From assembly GCF_027563465.1 (NCBI RefSeq), contig NZ_JAPFQA010000012.1:62001-126000 (forward strand): a stretch of DNA of 64,000 bases, written 5' to 3'. Both the position numbers and the translations under genes were made by a program. Below, piece by piece: positions 43,684-52,579 of this stretch (its first letter is position 1; every line of letters starts with the position of its first letter). The notes below the pieces were generated by a model. That model was not told the origin of the DNA and did not search any database. It saw only the letters and a list, made by a program, of their open reading frames with translations. The stretch is from Mesorhizobium qingshengii (GTDB lineage: Bacteria; Pseudomonadota; Alphaproteobacteria; Rhizobiales; Rhizobiaceae).

Positions 43684-43887
43684 ATGGCGGACAGAAAACC
43701 GATAGCGACCGCGCCGACCGACGGCTCCAGGGTCACCGTCACCTGGAAGGACGGCGACGGCGTCATCAACGAATCCATCGGGCAATACCGCGACGGCGGC
43801 TGGTGGGTCTACACCGACAGCCATACGCAGAAGAAGGTCGAGCCGACCAACTGGCGCCCTGCCGCAAGCGACGATGATGATCAATGA
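43684..43887 (+). CDS. Small hypothetical protein
   Basis: 67 residues from the ATG at 43684, preceded by AAGGGG. The sequence KPIATAPTDGSRVTVTWKDG then WWVYTD and NWRPA is a compact beta-rich pattern seen in small proteins of phages and rhizobia that begin PI-x-TAP-x-DG. No signal or membrane segment. Acidic tail (DDDD). Function not recognised. Confidence 0.65.
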   Translation: MADRKPIATAPTDGSRVTVTWKDGDGVINESIGQYRDGGWWVYTDSHTQKKVEPTNWRPAASDDDDQ

Positions 43888-43997
43888 GCGCGCCGCTGGC
43901 GAGGCGGGCTGCTTTCGAATAGCCTGAGACCGTTGATAACGAGGCCGATTCGGAGCTTTCCGCTCTGCCGTCGCCCTCTAGCTCGGAGGAAATCGTT

Positions 43998-44252
43998 ATG
44001 GCTGTCGAAAGCCTTCTCGTGTTCATCATCATCGGTGCCATCGCCGGCTGGCTCGCCGGTCTCATCGTCTCGGGTTTCGGCTTCGGCCTGATCGGTAACA
44101 TCATTGTCGGCATTGTCGGCGCGTTCATCGCCGGCTGGCTTTTTCCGCGGATCGGCTTCTCCATCGGCGGCGGCATTCTCGCCTCCATCATCCACGCAAC
44201 GATCGGCGCCATCATCCTGCTGGTGCTGGTCAAGGTCCTGAAACGAGCGTGA
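43998..44252 (+). CDS. GlsB/YeaQ/YmgE-family small membrane protein
   Basis: 84 residues, three membrane segments. The glycine-rich pattern IIGAIAGWLAGLIVSGFGFG, then NIIVGIVGAFIAGWLF, is the transglycosylase-associated/GlsB family, which is often induced by envelope or acid stress. The start ATG has GGAGGA 12-15 bases upstream. It is 25 bp before the next small gene. Confidence 0.9.
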   Translation: MAVESLLVFIIIGAIAGWLAGLIVSGFGFGLIGNIIVGIVGAFIAGWLFPRIGFSIGGGILASIIHATIGAIILLVLVKVLKRA

Positions 44253-44277
44253 GGCTCGACGAAGAAAAGAGCGCGCC

Positions 44278-44424
44278 GTGAAGCAGAACACACTCTATCT
44301 CGTCATTGGCGCGCTCGTTGTCGCGGTCATCGCGCTTGGCATCTATGTCTATCGCGAGGAAAGCAAGCCCAAGGGGGTCGAGCTCAAGATCGACGACAAG
44401 GGCATTTCCATCCAGCAGAACTGA
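44278..44424 (+). CDS. Very small single-pass membrane protein
   Basis: 48 residues from the GTG at 44278. One membrane segment occupies residues about 5-24 (TLYLVIGALVVAVIALGIYV), followed by a polar tail with ELKIDDKGISIQQN. The GTG lies 25 bp after the GlsB gene stop. The clear hydrophobic/polar pattern and in-frame stop support a real gene, but I recognise no family name. Confidence 0.6.
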   Translation: MKQNTLYLVIGALVVAVIALGIYVYREESKPKGVELKIDDKGISIQQN

Positions 44425-44495
44425 CGGCATGGCCGGCGCCGCTATGGCGCCGAGGGTCTCGACAGGGGTCTCAGCTGATCGCTCCAGACGTTACC

Positions 44496-46457
44496 GTGCC
44501 TGTTGAAAAACACGAATTCCGGCCCGAGATTCAGGGGCTGCGCGGCGTTGCCGTCGCTTTCGTGGTGATTTTCCACCTCTGGCCCGCGGCACTTCCCGGC
44601 GGCTATGTAGGGGTCGACGTTTTCTTCGTCATCTCGGGCTTCCTCATCACCGGCTTGCTTGCCCGCATGGCGATCGCCGATGGCCATGCCTGGCTGATCG
44701 CATTCTATTCACGGCGGGTGCGGCGACTGCTGCCGGCGGCGCTGCTGGCCCTTCTCGCGACGCTGGCGGGAACGCTGGTCTTCCTGTCCAGGGCGCGGTG
44801 GGAAGAAACGGCAATCCAGGTCGCGGCCAGCGCGCTCTATGTGCAGAACTGGCGACTTGCATGGCAGGCGGTCGATTATCTCGCAGCGGAGGAAGCGGCG
44901 AGCCCGGTACAGCACTACTGGTCGCTGTCGATCGAGGAGCAGTTCTACATCGTCTGGCCGTTGCTGATGGCGGCAACCATCTGGCTGGCTCGGCGCCTGG
45001 GGCAGTCCACGAAAGGCGCTTTGCTGGCGGCGCTCTTCCTCGTTTTCATTGGATCACTGCTCGCCTCGGTGCTGATCACCCGGACCGACCCGGCCCAAGC
45101 CTATTTCGTTACCCACACCCGCCTCTGGGAACTGGCCCTAGGCGGGCTCTTGGCGCTGACGATCGATCGTTTCACGGCGGCGTTGCCATCGCGCGCGGCG
45201 ATGATGATGATTGGCATTGGCGCCATCGTGGCTTCAGCGCTTTTCTTTTCCGCCTCGACGCCATTTCCGGGCGCATACGCGTTGCTGCCGACGCTCGGGA
45301 CGGTGCTGATCATTGCGGCCGGCGATATCCGGGTTGGCCGGTTTCGTGGGCTCGACGTCGCCGCGCTTCGCTATATCGGCGACCGCTCCTATTCGATCTA
45401 TCTGTGGCACTGGCCGTTGATCGTTTTCTATTCGTCACACCGCCCTGCGGTCGGGCTCTTTGCAGGCCTCGGGCTGGTCGTGCTGTCGCTGGCGATCTCA
45501 CACCTGTCCTACCGATACGTAGAACAGCGATACCGCCGGCCGCGTTCCGACACGGAATGGCGGCCCCTTGTCCACGGTTCGGTCGCGGTCACCGTTTGCG
45601 TGGTGGTGTCCGGCGGCCTCGGCTACGCGCTCGGCCGGCATGGCGTCGATATCAGCCTGGTCGGCACACCGAACTACCCAGGGCCGGCCGCGCTGCTCGC
45701 CAACGCGGCCGTTCCGCCCGGCGTGGACCTGATTCCGCCGCTGGGCAAACTCAAGAATGACGTGCCGATCGTCTACCGCAGGAAATGTCATCAGCAGCAG
45801 GACAGCACGCAGGCCGTCGGCTGCCAGCTCGGCGACCCGAATGGCGCCAGGACCGTCGTCGTCATTGGCGATTCGCACGCCGCGCAATGGATACCGGCCA
45901 TCGACAAGATTGCCCGCGACCGCAAATGGAAACTGGTCACCTTCACCAAGGCGGCTTGCCCTTTCACCGGCGTGATGGTGACGGACAACGGCAAGCCGTA
46001 TGAAGCCTGCGCGCAGTGGCGCGACAATGTGCTGGCCGAGATCGGCAAGCTGCGGCCGGACCTGATGTTCACCAGCCAGTCCAACTATTCCAGTACTCCG
46101 GAGCCGGCGATGGTTGAAGGTCTGCGCGGCATCTGGAGCGAGTTGAATGCGGCGGGCGTGCACATCATCGCCATCAGGAACACGCCGTTCGTCAAGTTCG
46201 ACCCCGGCGACTGTCTGGCCGCCAATCCCGACAAATGCGTCACCGCGCGACAGGACGTGGAGGCCAGCAATGTCTTTGCCCTCGCCGCCAAGACGGTGCC
46301 GGGGGTCCATGTCATCGACATGAACGATGCCCTCTGCACCAAGGACAAGTGTTCGGCCGTCGTCGGCAACATCATCGTCTGGCGCGACTACCACCATATG
46401 ACGGCAACCTACGCACTGGCGCTGGCGCCGTATCTGGCAAAGGCAGCGGGTCTCTAG
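44496..46457 (+). CDS. OafA/YrhL-type acyltransferase with SGNH domain
   Basis: 653 residues from the GTG at 44496. Residues about 1-375 form the ten-helix acyltransferase 3 domain (EIQGLRGVAVAFVVIFHL with the conserved Arg and His, then VDVFFVISGFLITG). The C-terminal 260 residues are an SGNH hydrolase-like domain, with VVIGDSHAAQW (Ser) and the late DYHHMT (Asp-His). Such proteins acetylate surface polysaccharide, LPS or peptidoglycan, taking acyl groups across the inner membrane. The acceptor is unknown. Confidence 0.9.
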   Translation: MPVEKHEFRPEIQGLRGVAVAFVVIFHLWPAALPGGYVGVDVFFVISGFLITGLLARMAIADGHAWLIAFYSRRVRRLLPAALLALLATLAGTLVFLSRARWEETAIQVAASALYVQNWRLAWQAVDYLAAEEAASPVQHYWSLSIEEQFYIVWPLLMAATIWLARRLGQSTKGALLAALFLVFIGSLLASVLITRTDPAQAYFVTHTRLWELALGGLLALTIDRFTAALPSRAAMMMIGIGAIVASALFFSASTPFPGAYALLPTLGTVLIIAAGDIRVGRFRGLDVAALRYIGDRSYSIYLWHWPLIVFYSSHRPAVGLFAGLGLVVLSLAISHLSYRYVEQRYRRPRSDTEWRPLVHGSVAVTVCVVVSGGLGYALGRHGVDISLVGTPNYPGPAALLANAAVPPGVDLIPPLGKLKNDVPIVYRRKCHQQQDSTQAVGCQLGDPNGARTVVVIGDSHAAQWIPAIDKIARDRKWKLVTFTKAACPFTGVMVTDNGKPYEACAQWRDNVLAEIGKLRPDLMFTSQSNYSSTPEPAMVEGLRGIWSELNAAGVHIIAIRNTPFVKFDPGDCLAANPDKCVTARQDVEASNVFALAAKTVPGVHVIDMNDALCTKDKCSAVVGNIIVWRDYHHMTATYALALAPYLAKAAGL

Positions 46458-46458
46458 C

Positions 46459-46731
46459 GTGCGCATGAAGATACCCTCGATCGAGGTCAAGGGCAGCGAA
46501 ACGGTGCGAGCGGCCCTTTCCGCGATCGGACGGACCGAGGACCTGCGCTTTTCACCGGACAACCGGCTGTTGGCGATTGCTGCGTTCGCGCGCAAACGCT
46601 GCCTGATCCTGCGTATCGATGTCGAGATGGGATCGGGCGGTCCGGGAGTCGGAGGCGTTGAAAATTGCCGGCAGGGCAAGGCCATTGCATCGGCGTCGCG
46701 ACGCAAGAGAGGCCATCCGGCATGGAATTAG
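46459..46731 (+). pseudogene. Probable truncated remnant of a beta-propeller-like gene
   Basis: The 90-codon frame begins MKIPSIEVKGSETVRAALSA and continues with IGRTEDLRFSPDNRLLAIAA, a start like that of WD40/NHL-type propeller proteins. After residue about 58 the sequence changes to a low-quality Arg/Gly-rich tail and stops, long before a full propeller (usually above 280 residues). I infer a 5' gene fragment left by deletion. It could be a genuine short protein. It directly follows the acyltransferase stop. Confidence 0.4.
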
Positions 46732-46811
46732 AATGACGGATCGACGCTTCAGCGTTATGATACAGGCATAGGGCGTTTGGGGCCAACCAACCTGACCATT
46801 AGGAGGTTGCC

Positions 46812-47195
46812 ATGAAGCACCAAACACTGGACCAACTGCATGCAGTGGCCGAGATCAACACGACACAGCCGGTAATGAGCCGAACCCAGCGTCTCGTACG
46901 TTGGGCCGAACTCCTTGAACGTGAGCCCAGCCGGCTCCTGACCGCGCTTGCCGGGACCGAATACCGTGCGCTGCCCGAGCGCGATGTCATGCGAGGCGAT
47001 GGCTCGCCGATATCGGTTGCCTTCACGGATCCCATTTTGCATGACGAGGGTCTGAAAGACGACAGTTATGGCGAAGCCAAGCGGTTCTTCGAACTGACTG
47101 ACCACCAACTGCACGAGATCGTCTGCTACTGCCATGTCGGCGAGGTTATGCAATCGTCCAGGGCAGCGCTTTCCGTTCGTGCGGCGATTGGGTGA
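46812..47195 (+). CDS. Conserved-looking hypothetical protein
   Basis: 127 residues with an excellent ribosome site (AGGAGG, 46801-46806). No signal or membrane segment. It contains RTQRLVRWAELLEREPSRLL, LAGTEYRALPERDVMRGDGS and SYGEAKRFFELTDHQLHEIV. The latter looks like a helical pair and ends near CYCHVG. It resembles small proteins that I associate with rhizobia, but no function is known to me. Confidence 0.7.
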   Translation: MKHQTLDQLHAVAEINTTQPVMSRTQRLVRWAELLEREPSRLLTALAGTEYRALPERDVMRGDGSPISVAFTDPILHDEGLKDDSYGEAKRFFELTDHQLHEIVCYCHVGEVMQSSRAALSVRAAIG

Positions 47196-47559
47196 CGCAT
47201 GTCCACCAGGTGATCACCTGGTGACGGGATGATTTAGGGCGCGGTCGAACGCGGAACTGCAACCATTTGCGATCGCGCCCTAACGAGGACCATGTTTGCC
47301 AAAGGTTGTCCGTGCAGCGGCCGGCAGTGGCCGGGGGCTTGGCGCCCGGACAAAATCCACGGTTTCTGATCGTTCCATCGCGGTGGGTGCGACCGCTTGC
47401 TGGTGCCAAAACAAGAGGCCCCGAACAGAGCCATAACGGCCGGACCCCAGGGCATTTGATTATCAATCGCTTTGAATCTTTCCGACTTAACCCGCCCTTA
47501 AATCGCCGCATCTACTCTTCAACCCGACGCCATAGTCACCGGGACAGACAGCACAGCGC
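47196..47559. other. 364-bp gap with two palindromes upstream of the PBP gene
   Basis: No gene is supported. Positions 47204-47223 form the perfect 20-bp palindrome CACCAGGTGATCACCTGGTG. Positions 47234-47243 (TTAGGGCGCG) and 47274-47283 (CGCGCCCTAA) are perfect 10-bp arms 30 bp apart. Neither has a T-tract. They could be protein-binding sites, a dispersed repeat or part of a structured RNA. The last 100 bp presumably carry the promoter of the penicillin-binding protein gene. Confidence 0.6.
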
Positions 47560-49827
47560 ATGGCGAACCGCAGGGACAGCCGCATAGAACCCAGTTTCGA
47601 GGGACCGCAGCGAGCGAGATCCTCGACAGGTCTTTCGGTGAGCGAGGAGGACCGCGTCGTGCCAAGCAACCGCAAAGCCTCCGCAAAACGCAAGCCGGCC
47701 AAGGGGAAATCGTCGCGCGGCGGGCGCGGCAGAAGCCGGCGCGGCCTGTTCGGCGTGCTCGGCCGGCTGTTCTACTGGTGCTTCGTGCTCGCCATCTGGG
47801 GTGGCATCGCGGTGGCCGGCATCGTCGTCTATTACGGCGCCAAGATGCCGGCGGCGACGACCTGGTCGATCCCCGACCGCGCGCCCAACATCAAGATCGT
47901 CTCGGTCGATGGCCAGTTGCTGGCCAATCGCGGCATGAGCGGCGGCGAGGCCGTCGGCCTGCACGAAATGTCGCCCTACATCCCCGAGGCCGTCATCGCC
48001 ATAGAGGACCGCCGCTTCTACTCGCATTTCGGCATCGACCCGATCGGCCTGTCGCGTGCGATGGTAACCAACCTGGTTGGTAGGCATTTCTCGCAGGGCG
48101 GTTCGACGCTGACGCAGCAATTGGCCAAGAACCTGTTCCTGACGCCCGACCGCACGCTGGAGCGCAAGGTGCAGGAGGTGCTCTTGGCGCTGTGGCTGGA
48201 GCACAAGCACACCAAGGACCAAATCCTCGAAATGTACCTCAACCGGGTCTATTTCGGTTCCGGCGCCTATGGTGTCGAAGCGGCTTCGCGGCGTTATTTC
48301 GGCAAGAGCGCGCGCGACGTCACCCTGTCGGAAGCCGCATTGCTTGCCGGCCTGCTCAAGGCGCCGTCACGGCTGTCGCCGGCGCGCGATCCAAAGGCTG
48401 CCGAGGAGCGCTCGCAGCTGGTGCTTGCCGCCATGCGCGACGAGGGCAAGATCAGTGACAAGGAATTGAAGACCGCGCTCAGCGCGCCGGCGACGCGTTC
48501 GCCGTCTTACTGGACCGGCTCGGAAAACTACGTCGCCGACACCATCATGGAAGAACTGCCCGACCTGATCGGCGACGTGCGCGGCGACATCGTCGTGGAC
48601 AGCACCGTCGACCTGACGCTGCAGAAGCTGGCCGAACAGTCGATCCGCAGGCTGATCGACGAGAGCGGCAAGAAGCTCAACGTCACCCAGGGCGCCCTGG
48701 TGTCGATCGACGATTCCGGCGCGGTGCGCGCCATGGTCGGCGGCTACGACTATTCGACCAGCCAGTTCGACCGTGCCTCGGAGGCACGACGCCAGCCGGG
48801 CTCGGCGTTCAAGCCGTTCGTCTATATGGCCGCCCTCGAGGCCGGCCGGACGCCGGACAGCGTGCGCAATGACGCGCCGATCAAGATCGGCAACTGGACG
48901 CCCGACAATTACGGCGGCAAGTATTTCGGCAAGGTGACGCTGGCCACCGCACTGGCCAAATCGCTGAACTCGGTCGCTGCCCAATTGGCCATGGAGGTCG
49001 GGCCGAACGCCGTGGTCGAGGCGGCGCACCGGATGGGCATCCAGTCCGACCTGCAGGCCAACACCTCGATCGCTCTTGGCACCTCGGAAGTGACGCCGCT
49101 GGAACTGACCTCGGCCTATGTGCCGTTCGCCAATGGCGGCTACAAGCCGGACATCCATTTCATCCGCCGCGTGACCACCACCGGCGGCAAGGTGCTCTAC
49201 GACAGCGGCGGCGGCAGCGCGCCGCGTGTCGTCAAGCCCGAGATCGTCGGCATGATGAACTCGATGATGACGGGCACGGTCGAGACCGGTACGGCGAAGA
49301 AGGCGGCTTTCGCCTGGCCGTCGGCCGGCAAGACCGGCACCAGCCAGAATTCGCGCGACGCCTGGTTTGTCGGCTATACCGCAAATCTCACCACCGGCGT
49401 CTGGTTCGGCAACGATGACGGCACGCCGATGAAGAAGGTCACCGGCGGCGCGCTGCCGGCGCAGGCCTGGCACGAGTTCATGGTCGCCGCGCATCAGGGC
49501 GTGCCGGTGCGGCCGCTGCCCGGCACCTGGAAATCGACGCCGGCCGACACCATCGTGCCAGACGAGATACCGTCGGCAGACAATTCGCAGCCGGCACCGG
49601 TGCCGTCCGCGTCCGTCGGCCAGCAGGCGCCCGCGGTTTCCGCGGCGCCGCCACCCGCCCCAGTCCGCGTGGCGCGCCCGGCCCAGACCGTCGATGCCGA
49701 GGGCCTCGGCATGCCGGAGGACGGCGGCGCTACCGCATCGATCAAGCACCCGGTGCCACCGGGCAGCGTGGGTGGTCCGCTCAAGAAGCGGCAGACCTCG
49801 ATCCTGGATATCCTCGGCGGCGGTTGA
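47560..49827 (+). CDS. Class A penicillin-binding protein, PBP1A family
   Basis: 755 residues. Basic cytoplasmic N-terminus (KRKPAKGKSSRGGRGRSRRG), one membrane helix (about 75-97), then the GT51 glycosyltransferase domain with Glu149 (IEDRRFYSHFGID) and GGSTLTQQLAKNLFL. The transpeptidase domain has Ser415 (PGSAFKPF), SLNS and KTGTSQ. The tail is Pro/Ala-rich. It polymerises and cross-links peptidoglycan in the periplasm. It is a single gene. Confidence 0.94.
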   Translation: MANRRDSRIEPSFEGPQRARSSTGLSVSEEDRVVPSNRKASAKRKPAKGKSSRGGRGRSRRGLFGVLGRLFYWCFVLAIWGGIAVAGIVVYYGAKMPAATTWSIPDRAPNIKIVSVDGQLLANRGMSGGEAVGLHEMSPYIPEAVIAIEDRRFYSHFGIDPIGLSRAMVTNLVGRHFSQGGSTLTQQLAKNLFLTPDRTLERKVQEVLLALWLEHKHTKDQILEMYLNRVYFGSGAYGVEAASRRYFGKSARDVTLSEAALLAGLLKAPSRLSPARDPKAAEERSQLVLAAMRDEGKISDKELKTALSAPATRSPSYWTGSENYVADTIMEELPDLIGDVRGDIVVDSTVDLTLQKLAEQSIRRLIDESGKKLNVTQGALVSIDDSGAVRAMVGGYDYSTSQFDRASEARRQPGSAFKPFVYMAALEAGRTPDSVRNDAPIKIGNWTPDNYGGKYFGKVTLATALAKSLNSVAAQLAMEVGPNAVVEAAHRMGIQSDLQANTSIALGTSEVTPLELTSAYVPFANGGYKPDIHFIRRVTTTGGKVLYDSGGGSAPRVVKPEIVGMMNSMMTGTVETGTAKKAAFAWPSAGKTGTSQNSRDAWFVGYTANLTTGVWFGNDDGTPMKKVTGGALPAQAWHEFMVAAHQGVPVRPLPGTWKSTPADTIVPDEIPSADNSQPAPVPSASVGQQAPAVSAAPPPAPVRVARPAQTVDAEGLGMPEDGGATASIKHPVPPGSVGGPLKKRQTSILDILGGG

Positions 49828-49884
49828 TCCGCCTCTCGCCAGCGCGGCGTCATTCGGCTACACCTCCGGCCCGGAGACCGCGAC

Positions 49885-50637
49885 ATGCCTGAACTCGACA
49901 CCAGAAAGACCATCGTGCTGACCGGCGCCAGCCGGGGCATCGGCCACGCCACCGTCAAGCGCTTTTCGCGTGATGGCTGGCGCGTCATCACCTGTTCGCG
50001 CCAGGCCTTCGCCGAGGACTGCCCGTGGCCGGCCGGCCCCGAGGACCACATCAAGGTCGATCTCGCCGACCAGGAAGATGTCGGCATCGCCGTCTCGGAA
50101 ATCCGCCATCGGCTCGAGGCGCATGGCGGCCAGCTGCATGCGCTGGTCAACAATGCCGGCATCTCGCCGAAGCTCAAGGACGGCAACAGCCGCATGGACT
50201 CGATCAACACGCCGATGCATGTCTGGCGCGATGTCTTCCAGGTCAATTTCTTCGCGCCGATCATGCTGGCGCGCGGGCTGTTCAAGGAACTGGCGGCGGC
50301 CAAGGGTTCGATCGTCAATGTCACCTCGATCGCCGGCACCCGCGTGCATCCCTTCGCCGGCACCGCCTATGCCACATCGAAGGCCGCACTTGGCTCGCTG
50401 ACACGCGAAATGGCGCATGACTTTGGTCCGCACGGCATTCGCGTCAATGCCATCGCGCCGGGCGAGATCGACACGGCGATCCTGTCGCCGGGCACGGACA
50501 AGATCGTCGAGACAATCCCGCTCAGGCGCCTCGGCACCACGGCGGAGGTCGCCGACATCATCTTCTTCCTGTGCTCGCAGCAGGCATCCTACGTGACGGG
50601 CTCGGAAATCCACATCAACGGCGGCCAGCACGTGTGA
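49885..50637 (+). CDS. SDR-family oxidoreductase
   Basis: 250 residues, classical short-chain dehydrogenase. Cofactor motif TGASRGIGHATVKR near residue 12, NNAGIS, the catalytic Ser (NVTSIAG), Tyr/Lys (YATSKAA) and the C-terminal QASYVTGSEIHINGGQ. The substrate is not evident. It is 58 bp downstream of the penicillin-binding protein gene but probably unrelated in function. Confidence 0.9.
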   Translation: MPELDTRKTIVLTGASRGIGHATVKRFSRDGWRVITCSRQAFAEDCPWPAGPEDHIKVDLADQEDVGIAVSEIRHRLEAHGGQLHALVNNAGISPKLKDGNSRMDSINTPMHVWRDVFQVNFFAPIMLARGLFKELAAAKGSIVNVTSIAGTRVHPFAGTAYATSKAALGSLTREMAHDFGPHGIRVNAIAPGEIDTAILSPGTDKIVETIPLRRLGTTAEVADIIFFLCSQQASYVTGSEIHINGGQHV

Positions 50638-50684
50638 GCCGGTCGATGTTTGTCAATCGTTGACGCTGCCTCCTGCGAGCCCGT

Positions 50685-51668
50685 CTAAAGGGACAATACT
50701 CGCTCTGAGATCGCACGATCAGATCGCTCTCGCCCGTCCGGCAAGGCCGCCGAGCCCATGGTGAGAACGGCCTTGCCGCTGAAGCTGCGCTCTCGCAGTG
50801 CGTGCAGGGCCTGGGCGATGTCTGTCCACGGTGCGGTCAAGGCCACACGGGTTTCCAGCCGGCCAGCGGCGACCAGAGCGAGCAGCGAGGCGATGTCCGC
50901 GCCTATGCCTGAGCCGGAAGTGTAGTAGGCGAAAGTCTGAAGCCTCGCGCCTTCGTGGCCCGGAACGAACTGGCGGAACCCGATGGGCGTGAGTTCGCCG
51001 CTGCTCGAACCGAACATGACGATGGTGCCGCCCGGTGCGACGCGTTCGATCGCGTGGGCGAGGCTTTGGCCGCCGACCGACTCGGTGATCAGTGAGAACG
51101 CCCCCTCGGCCAGCTCGATCGACTCGACAACCTGCCCGGCTCCAAGGCGGCGGAGGTCCTCGGCATGCCGGGTGGCAGCGATCGCGGTCACCGAGGCGCC
51201 CTGCTCGCGGGCGATCTGGACCTGGAAACGGCCGACCGCACCGCTTGCGCCGGTGATCAGGACCTGCTGGCCGGCCAGGTCACCGCCATGGCGCAATGTC
51301 CTTAGCGCCGTCGTGCCGGCGACCGGAAGCGTAGCGGCGGAGATGAAACTGACGCGGTCCGGCAGGACGGCGAGACGGTCGGTCGGAACGGCGACACGTT
51401 CGGCCCAGCCGGCTTCGCCGACCAGGGCCACGACCCTTGTGCCCACGGCCGGCCCGGAACCATCGGCTGCCGCCCGCTCCACGATCCCAACGACGTCCTG
51501 GCCAGGCATCCAGCCGTTCGGGCGTATGGTCAGCAGGCGCAGTTCGCCGCGGTTCAACGAGGTTGCGTGGACGGAGATCAGCGCTTCGTTCGCGCAAGGG
51601 CGTGGTTCGTCCACCTCGGCGAGTTTCAATCTGGCTGCGTTGTCGGAACAGACGGTGAGCGCGAGCAT
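50685..51668 (-). CDS. Zinc-free MDR-type quinone oxidoreductase-like protein
   Basis: 327 residues from the ATG at 51668, behind AAAGGTG; a frame to 51749 reads through the promoter. It starts LTVCSDNAARLKLAEVDEPR, and the cofactor motif is VLITGASGAVGRFQVQIA. It lacks the catalytic and structural zinc cysteines of alcohol dehydrogenases, so it belongs with NADPH:quinone or enone reductases. It is divergent from the AraC gene, which probably regulates it. Confidence 0.85.
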   Translation of the reverse strand: MLALTVCSDNAARLKLAEVDEPRPCANEALISVHATSLNRGELRLLTIRPNGWMPGQDVVGIVERAAADGSGPAVGTRVVALVGEAGWAERVAVPTDRLAVLPDRVSFISAATLPVAGTTALRTLRHGGDLAGQQVLITGASGAVGRFQVQIAREQGASVTAIAATRHAEDLRRLGAGQVVESIELAEGAFSLITESVGGQSLAHAIERVAPGGTIVMFGSSSGELTPIGFRQFVPGHEGARLQTFAYYTSGSGIGADIASLLALVAAGRLETRVALTAPWTDIAQALHALRERSFSGKAVLTMGSAALPDGRERSDRAISERVLSL

Positions 51669-51772
51669 GGGTACACCTTTGCCAATTGTGGCGAAAACGA
51701 CCCCGAGCCTACCGATTTGCGCGATCGAATAATCTAGATATAAAATCAATCAATCGCTAAAAGTAGGCAATC

Positions 51773-52579
51773 ATGAGACAACCTCTCCGCTATCCATGGC
51801 TAGATTTCGATGTTGATGACGTCCTTGCTCCGGCCATCGCCGTGCGCGTCGACGTCACCGAGACCAGGGCCGAGGTGTCGCAGCATTGGCACCGCAAGGG
51901 GCAACTCGTCTTCGCGCTCGGCGGCGGCGTCACCTGCCGCGTTCCCAGTGGCCTCTGGATGGTGCCGCCACATTGCGGCGTGTGGGTGCCAAGCCGCATG
52001 CAGCACAGCAACATCGCGACGGCCAATGCGCGGATTTTCTTCGTTTACATCGAGCCGGGCGCGGCCGAACTGCCGGATCGGTGCTGTACGCTTTCGATCT
52101 CGCCGCTGCTGCGCGAACTCATCATCGAACTGTCGGACTGCGCACCTGACGACGCGAGGTGCGCTTTCCTGGGAAGCGTCCTGCTCGCCGAACTGCCTGA
52201 TATGCCGGTCCAGCAATTGCACCTGCCTCTATCTTCCGAGCCGCACTTGCGGCGGATCGCCGAAGCGTTGGCGAACGATCCGGCTGATCGCAGCACGCTG
52301 GCGGAGTGGGCCAGCCGCGTCGCACTCAGCCAGAGCAGTCTCGCTCGTCTCGTCGTAAAGGAGACTGGCTTGAGCTTCGGCCGCTGGCGCCAGCAATTGC
52401 ACTTGATCGTTGCGATAAGGGAGCTGGCTTCCGGGGCAAGCGTTCAGCGGGTTTCGGGCGATCTAGGCTATGAGTCCGTCACCGCCTTCATCACCATGTT
52501 CAAAAAGGCGCTCGGCAAGCCTCCCGCACAGTATCTCAGCAGCATCGCACGGAATGGCGGCTCTGCGTTCGTGGCGTGA
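51773..52579 (+). CDS. AraC-family regulator with cupin sensor domain
   Basis: 268 residues. The N-terminal cupin (HWHRKGQLVFALGGGVTCRV then VPPHCGVWVPSRMQHSN) has histidines placed for metal or ligand binding. The C-terminal AraC DNA-binding domain has two helix-turn-helix units (LAEWASRVALSQSSLARLVV and QRVSGDLGYESVTAFITMFK, ending ALGKPPAQYL). It is divergent from the quinone oxidoreductase gene with a 104-bp spacer. The stop abuts the stop of the convergent antiporter gene. Confidence 0.9.
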   Translation: MRQPLRYPWLDFDVDDVLAPAIAVRVDVTETRAEVSQHWHRKGQLVFALGGGVTCRVPSGLWMVPPHCGVWVPSRMQHSNIATANARIFFVYIEPGAAELPDRCCTLSISPLLRELIIELSDCAPDDARCAFLGSVLLAELPDMPVQQLHLPLSSEPHLRRIAEALANDPADRSTLAEWASRVALSQSSLARLVVKETGLSFGRWRQQLHLIVAIRELASGASVQRVSGDLGYESVTAFITMFKKALGKPPAQYLSSIARNGGSAFVA

